From positions 62,001 to 126,000 of the forward strand of contig NZ_VHIZ01000019.1 in assembly GCF_006494375.1 (NCBI RefSeq): 64,000 nt of DNA. The letters run 5' to 3'. The notes beneath the pieces are model-generated. The model saw only the letters and a program-made list of their open reading frames with translations, searched no databases and had not been told where the DNA came from. Below are positions 59,950 to 64,000 of this stretch, in pieces (within the stretch, counting starts at the first letter, position 1; each line of letters starts with the position of its first letter). The position numbers were made by a program, and so were the translations under genes. The stretch is from Pantoea anthophila (GTDB lineage: Bacteria > Pseudomonadota > Gammaproteobacteria > Enterobacterales > Enterobacteriaceae).

Positions 59950-60131
59950 TTATAGGGATATCTTCGCTTAAAATTCAGTTGAAAACCTGAGCACAGACAC
60001 ATTCAGGAAGATCGCTCTTTACCCACAATCCTGTCAGCCTCATTAATGACGACGCATATTACACTGTTAACGCCGCGCATAAAAGAATGGAACGAGGTGG
60101 AAGCGAAACAGATATCTGCGCAGGGCAGAAC

Positions 60132-60158
60132 GGACAAAGGCCGCGGAGTGCGCGGCCT
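60132..60158 (-). terminator. Terminator after rseC
   Basis: AGGCCGCG-CACTC-CGCGGCCT on the minus strand (60158-60138) is followed by TTGTCC, an 8-bp GC stem 10 bp beyond the rseC stop. The T-run is short. Confidence 0.6.
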
Positions 60159-60167
60159 GGACGTGCG

Positions 60168-60632
60168 TTACGCTTCGCTTTCGATACGCAGCGCATCGGG
60201 AGGTAACGCGATGTTGAGGATCACCGGCTGAAAGGCTTCGCGATCGCCAAATTTCAGTGAAACGCCTTTGGCGATAATAAAGCCGCCAACGCCGCCCAGC
60301 AGCGCACCGCAGGCCGCCGCCAGATCGCTGCTGAACAGCGACTGAAACAGGCCTGCCACCAGAAAGAGGCCCAGCAGCGGCGTCATGTAGACCAGCAGCG
60401 CCGAACCGAGCAGGCTGCTCTCTCTGATGCCCAGTTCGATCCGCTGCCCCGGCTGCAGTGGCTCGCTGCTGGCGATCTGCATCACGTGCGCATTTTTCGG
60501 GCCGAGTTTATTCAGCATATGACTGCCACAGCCTTTGCGCGCCTGGCAGCTGTTGCAGGAAGTTTTTGCTTCAGTGTGCAGCGTGGCGATGCCATCCTGC
60601 CATGCCACCACGGTGGCCCATTCTCTCATCAT
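60168..60632 (-). CDS. rseC: SoxR-reducing system protein RseC
   Basis: A 154-residue inner membrane protein. A cysteine cluster CNSCQARKGCGSHM lies near residues 26-40, followed by two membrane helices near 75-95 and 105-122. In E. coli it has a minor part in sigma E control and helps reduce SoxR with the Rsx complex. It overlaps rseB by ATGA. Confidence 0.95.
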   Translation of the reverse strand: MMREWATVVAWQDGIATLHTEAKTSCNSCQARKGCGSHMLNKLGPKNAHVMQIASSEPLQPGQRIELGIRESSLLGSALLVYMTPLLGLFLVAGLFQSLFSSDLAAACGALLGGVGGFIIAKGVSLKFGDREAFQPVILNIALPPDALRIESEA

Positions 60633-61585
60633 TTCTGTGATCCCAGGTCGATGCTGTCCGCAATACGTTTAGCGGTTGAAGGCGGTATCTCGCCAATCAC
60701 CGCAATCTCGTAATTATTGCGCACAACAGTCTGAACCGTACGACGCCCAGTGCGCAATGTCTGGGTAAGGCTGGTTTTGTCCGCCGGCGTCACGTTGATC
60801 GCAAAACTGAACAGGCCGTCGCTGTAGAGCTTCGATTCCATATTTTTGTTCAGCGCCGGCAGCGAACGGCGATTCTGCGACACCAGTGACATCCCGGCCG
60901 GGATCCAGCCTGGCTGCCAGGTGAGCGTGACCGCATCCCCTTTCGGCACCGATAGCGACGGCGGTAGATTGGCTTTCTCCAGCCCCTGCATCAGGTTACG
61001 CACCCCCTCATCCACCGCAAAACTGATCACGCGGAACTGCTCCAGCGTTTCACCATCACGGTCAAGCAGGTCAATGCGCAGCGGCAGTTTGGTGTCGACA
61101 TCCAGCCAGACCACATAGCTGTAACGGGTACCATCCCGTGAAACGATACGCAGCACATCACACATCTGATCGGCAATGCGCGAGCGTCCCACGGTAATAA
61201 AATCGTAGGCGCTGGCCAGCTTGCTGAAGTCAGCAAAAATCACAGACGGCAGGGCGTCAATGATGTGATTGCCGGGAAGCGAAAAGGGATCGAGGCCAGG
61301 TTCGAAGTAACTGATATCGTTGCCGCGCTGGATCACTTCCCGACGCGGCCCGTCCATCTGCAGCAGCTGAGCGAATATCCGGTTATCGATCACAGCATGT
61401 CGATAGCGCAGCGATTCGATGCCGATGCGGGAGACGTTGATATAGGCGAATTCGTAGTTGAGGTTCTGGCTTGCCTGCTCCATCTGCTGCAATAGCGCCC
61501 CGGACGCCGAAGTTTGCGCCGGGGCGACAGATGACCACAACAGGCTGCCTGCCAGCAGGCTAACAGCATACCAATGCGGCTTCAT
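60629..61585 (-). CDS. rseB: Sigma E regulatory protein RseB
   Basis: A 318-residue periplasmic protein with a cleavable signal peptide (ends about residue 24, SVAPAQT). The large N-terminal lipid/LPS-binding domain and a small C-terminal domain match the family. RseB binds RseA and blocks its cleavage by DegS until mislocalised LPS is detected. It overlaps rseA at TAATG, so synthesis is coupled. Confidence 0.97.
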   Translation of the reverse strand: MKPHWYAVSLLAGSLLWSSVAPAQTSASGALLQQMEQASQNLNYEFAYINVSRIGIESLRYRHAVIDNRIFAQLLQMDGPRREVIQRGNDISYFEPGLDPFSLPGNHIIDALPSVIFADFSKLASAYDFITVGRSRIADQMCDVLRIVSRDGTRYSYVVWLDVDTKLPLRIDLLDRDGETLEQFRVISFAVDEGVRNLMQGLEKANLPPSLSVPKGDAVTLTWQPGWIPAGMSLVSQNRRSLPALNKNMESKLYSDGLFSFAINVTPADKTSLTQTLRTGRRTVQTVVRNNYEIAVIGEIPPSTAKRIADSIDLGSQK

Positions 61586-62238
61586 TACTGCTGCTGCTGT
61601 CCTAAAGATTGGTTTCCGGGAACATCCACCTGTGCCTGTTTAGGGGCATCGGTTTCGAATTGCAGCTGATCAGCGTGCAGACGACGCTGCAGTTCATAAT
61701 CCTGCAGCATCGCATTGACGCGACGGCGCTGATCCTGAACCTGCTGATTAGCGCTGTTGGTGTCAAACGCATCAGACGGCACGCCCAGGCTGACCGGCGA
61801 CGCTTTACCCATCATCGGCAGCGTATTGAACACCGGCGAGTCAGAGGTCTGTGTCGCGCTGCCCTCAGGCTGATTGTAGTGCTGAACACCCACGATGACG
61901 GCCAGTGACACACAGGCCGCCACACCCACCTGAGTCAGCTGGGCTGCCCACGGACGTGCTTTTTTCCAGAACGGCATTTTTTCCCAGCGGGAAGGTTCTG
62001 GCTGAGCTTCAGGGATCAGCGTTGTGACAGAACGCAGCGGTTCTTTTTCGATAGCAGCAGCGACGCGCGCAGAGATATCGAAATGCAGGTGCTCACTCAC
62101 GTCACCGCGCATGGTATCGCGGATGAGGTGATAGCTTGCCCAGCTTTTCTGCAGTTCTGCGTCCTTCGATAAGGCGGAAAACAGCTCGTTATCTAAGGTC
62201 TCACCATCCATTAAAGCGGAAAGTTTTTCTTTCTGCAT
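61585..62238 (-). CDS. rseA: Anti-sigma E factor RseA
   Basis: A 217-residue single-pass inner membrane protein. The cytosolic N-terminus (MQKEKLSALMDGETLDNELF, to about 98) binds sigma E. A membrane helix lies near 104-121 (GVAACVSLAVIVGVQHY), and the periplasmic part is cut by DegS near a Val/Ala site. The length matches E. coli (216). Confidence 0.97.
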   Translation of the reverse strand: MQKEKLSALMDGETLDNELFSALSKDAELQKSWASYHLIRDTMRGDVSEHLHFDISARVAAAIEKEPLRSVTTLIPEAQPEPSRWEKMPFWKKARPWAAQLTQVGVAACVSLAVIVGVQHYNQPEGSATQTSDSPVFNTLPMMGKASPVSLGVPSDAFDTNSANQQVQDQRRRVNAMLQDYELQRRLHADQLQFETDAPKQAQVDVPGNQSLGQQQQ

Positions 62239-62265
62239 GCCTATGTACCCTTCCAGTAGCCGTTA

Positions 62266-62844
62266 TCACTGACGTTGGATAAGCGGTTGAACTTTGTTAT
62301 CAATAGCCTCTCGCGCACGAAAGATACGTGATCGAACAGTGCCTACCGGGCAATCCATAATGACGGCGATCTCTTCATAGCTCAGGCCGTCCAGTTCCCT
62401 GAGGGTGATTGCCATACGCAAGTCCTCGGGTAGCGCCTCGATGGTACGAAAGACAATTTGTTTCAATTCGTCAGACAACATTAAGTTCTCAGGGTTCGAA
62501 ATTTCTTTTAATGCACCCGCACTTTCGAAATTTTCTGCGTCAATCGCATCCACATCGCTGGATGGCGGACGACGCCCCTGAGCAACCAGGTAATTTTTCG
62601 CTGTATTGACCGCAATGCGGTACAGCCAGGTATAAAAGGCGCTATCGCCACGGAATGAATCCAGTGCGCGATACGCTTTGATAAATGATTCCTGTACGAC
62701 ATCAGGCACATCGCCCGAAGGTACATAGCGTGAAACCAGGCTCGCCACTTTGTGCTGGTAACGAATCACCAGTAAGTTGAAAGCTTTTTGATCTCCCTTC
62801 TGAACCCGCTCGACAAGAACCTGATCCGTTAACTGCTCGCTCAT
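62266..62844 (-). CDS. rpoE: RNA polymerase sigma factor E
   Basis: A 192-residue ECF sigma factor controlling outer membrane and periplasmic stress genes. Region 2 includes DVVQESFIKAYRALDSFRGDSAFYTWLYRIAVNTAKNYL; region 4 includes LREL-DGLSYEEIAVIMDCPVGTVRSRIFRARE. It leads the rpoE-rseA-rseB-rseC operon. Its ATG overlaps the stop of a short upstream frame (rseD-like), so its translation may be coupled to that frame. Confidence 0.99.
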   Translation of the reverse strand: MSEQLTDQVLVERVQKGDQKAFNLLVIRYQHKVASLVSRYVPSGDVPDVVQESFIKAYRALDSFRGDSAFYTWLYRIAVNTAKNYLVAQGRRPPSSDVDAIDAENFESAGALKEISNPENLMLSDELKQIVFRTIEALPEDLRMAITLRELDGLSYEEIAVIMDCPVGTVRSRIFRAREAIDNKVQPLIQRQ

Positions 62845-62903
62845 CCGAGGTAATGTCTCCCCAAACTTTTCTTACGCATAAAGTAACTGCCAGCACATCT
62901 CAT
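62841..62903 (-). CDS. rseD: RseD-like leader ORF overlapping rpoE
   Basis: A 20-codon frame, ATG 62903 to TGA 62841, ends FMRKKSLGRHYLG and overlaps the rpoE start as ATGA. E. coli rpoE is translationally coupled to a 51-codon leader, rseD, that ends in the same kind of sequence. Here an in-frame TAA 8 codons before this ATG limits the length, so the frame is shorter than in E. coli. No clear ribosome binding site precedes ATG 62903; it could be the C-terminal part of a frame with another start. Confidence 0.5.
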   Translation of the reverse strand: MRCAGSYFMRKKSLGRHYLG

Positions 62904-63044
62904 TGGTTCTGAGCAAGCATGCGCTTAGAGTTGTGATGTGGTGCGAAGTTCACTTCCCGACCTGATATTTGCCGCTCCGGAATTGATTACACAGGTTGTT
63001 CGTTTTCGTTCAGTGTAAGGAGCGCAAATCGCAGGCAGAGTAAC

Positions 63045-63068
63045 CTATGACAACAGCTTTTTCATCAT
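63045..63068 (-). other. Seven-codon mini-ORF with strong ribosome binding site
   Basis: GGAGGA (63078-63073) is followed by ATG ATG AAA AAG CTG TTG TCA TAG (63068-63045). It lies about 200 bp upstream of rpoE on the same strand, in the 412-bp rpoE-nadB gap (62845-63256). Role unknown; it may be a leader peptide or chance. Confidence 0.3.
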
Positions 63069-63236
63069 TAAATCCTCCGCCGATAATAAGTTTGGTATAG
63101 AAAACAGAGCTCAAATTGTACTGTTTATAACTTAATGATTATCGGTAATTTTTCTGAATTCACACCGTGAATCTGCGAACTTTTGTTTAAAATACTTCAC
63201 AGCGACCGGCTCAGGGCTTATGCTCAGGGCAATCTT

Positions 63237-63254
63237 TGTTTAGTAAATTAAACA
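63237..63254 (+). promoter_or_regulatory. NadR box upstream of nadB
   Basis: TGTTTA-GTAAAT-TAAACA is a perfect match to the NadR operator TGTTTA-N6-TAAACA, ending two bases before the nadB ATG. A degenerate second copy begins TGTTTA at 63184. NadR represses NAD synthesis genes in enterobacteria. Confidence 0.88.
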
Positions 63255-63256
63255 CC

Positions 63257-64000
63257 ATGACAAATGCGAATCCGGATTATCAGTGTGATGTATTGATTGT
63301 GGGCAGCGGTGCGGCGGGCCTCTCTTTAGCGCTACGCCTGGCGAAACAGTATCAGGTCACGGTGCTCAGCAAAGCGCAGGTTAATGAAGGCTCTACGCTT
63401 TATGCTCAGGGCGGCATTGCAGCGGTGTTCGATGAGACCGACAGTATTGAAGCGCATATAGAAGATACGCTGATTGCCGGCGCCGGACTGTGCGACCGGG
63501 AGGCGGTCTCGTTTATCGCCAGTAATGCGCGGCACTGCGTGCAGTGGCTGATCGACAATGGCGTTGCCTTTGATCTCGATCCGCAGGCCTCAGGCGAGAT
63601 GCGCTATCACCTGACGCGCGAAGGCGGACACAGCCATCGCCGTATTCTGCACAGTGCCGATGCCACCGGTCATGCGGTTGAAACCACGCTGGTAAGCCAG
63701 GCGCTCAGCCATCCCAACATCCGCATTCTGGAACGCACTAACGCGGTCGATCTGATTCTCTCCGATAAAATCGGCCTGCCTGGCCCGCGCCGGGTGGTGG
63801 GTGCCTGGATCTGGAACCGTAACCGCGAGCAGGTGGAAACCTGTCAGGCGCGGGCGGTGGTGCTGGCGACCGGCGGCGCCGCCAAAGTGTATCAGTACAC
63901 CACGAATCCTGATGTCGCCTCCGGTGACGGGATTGCGATGGCCTGGCGTGCGGGCTGCCGGGTCGCCAACCTCGAATTTAATCAGTTTCATCCCACCTGC
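63257..64000 (+). CDS. nadB: L-aspartate oxidase (partial)
   Basis: The first 248 codons of nadB; the gene runs off the window. The N-terminal FAD-binding motif [16 protein letters not shown] and the [15 protein letters not shown] segment identify the succinate-dehydrogenase-like flavoprotein that makes iminoaspartate for NAD synthesis. Start ATG 63257 ([12 protein letters not shown]) follows the NadR box closely, so its ribosome binding site may lie inside the operator. It diverges from rpoE, as in E. coli. Confidence 0.97.
   Translation, partial: MTNANPDYQCDVLIVGSGAAGLSLALRLAKQYQVTVLSKAQVNEGSTLYAQGGIAAVFDETDSIEAHIEDTLIAGAGLCDREAVSFIASNARHCVQWLIDNGVAFDLDPQASGEMRYHLTREGGHSHRRILHSADATGHAVETTLVSQALSHPNIRILERTNAVDLILSDKIGLPGPRRVVGAWIWNRNREQVETCQARAVVLATGGAAKVYQYTTNPDVASGDGIAMAWRAGCRVANLEFNQFHPTC

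Noticed and set aside
62702-62896. A 64-codon GTG frame overlapping the rpoE start
   Set aside because: It overlaps the first 143 bases of rpoE out of frame and has no ribosome binding site; the ATGA-overlapping frame 62841-62903 is the better leader candidate.

Overview
This window is chromosomal DNA of a gammaproteobacterium of the order Enterobacterales. It most likely comes from Pantoea or a close Erwiniaceae relative. The basis is near-complete synteny with the E. coli ppk-to-nadB region, enterobacterial protein sequences throughout, a PQQ glucose dehydrogenase next to a protealysin-type protease, and GC-rich coding. The species call is inference. I see no prophage, insertion sequence, integrase, CRISPR array, rRNA or tRNA. 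The window is core genome with small accessory insertions and one notable deletion.

Layout: 1-6 kb holds the end of ppk, then ppx, an orphan tehB, yfgG, an mgtE magnesium channel, a small helix-turn-helix regulator with a dyad upstream, a YodC-like protein and a DUF3750 protein. 6-11 kb holds guaBA (purine synthesis) divergent from xseA. 11-15 kb is an accessory block: a 71-bp tandem repeat array that repeats the start region of a protealysin-type M4 protease, its emfourin-type inhibitor, a structured repeat between two nearly identical terminators, and gcd. 15-25 kb is the yfgJ-der-bamB-yfgM-hisS-ispG-rodZ-pilW-rlmN-ndk cluster. 25-31 kb holds sseA, sseB, pepB, and an isc locus reduced to iscR-iscS, then trmJ. 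IscS lacks its usual C-terminal tail, and iscU, iscA, hscB, hscA, fdx and iscX are absent between iscS and pepB. 31-37 kb holds suhB, an unknown membrane protein, a ZevAB-like metal export/import pair, csiE and an HcaT-type transporter.

37-45 kb holds glyA and hmp (divergent, with PurR-like and NsrR-like sites), glnB, the glrK-qseG-glrR two-component operon and the GlmY small RNA. GlmY has overlapping sigma54/sigma70 promoters and GlrR-type sites. 45-54 kb holds purL, mltF, tadA, pgpC, yfhH, yfhL, acpS and pdxJ. 54-64 kb holds recO-era-rnc-lepB-lepA and the rpoE-rseA-rseB-rseC envelope-stress operon with an rseD-like leader ORF, then the start of nadB behind a NadR box.

The strongest points for follow-up are the co-loss of iscU-iscX with the IscS tail, the tandem duplication of the protease translation-start region, and the twin-terminator repeat element beside gcd. 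No wholly new multi-gene system is evident. Start codons were chosen by ribosome binding site and family length, so many differ from the longest open frame.
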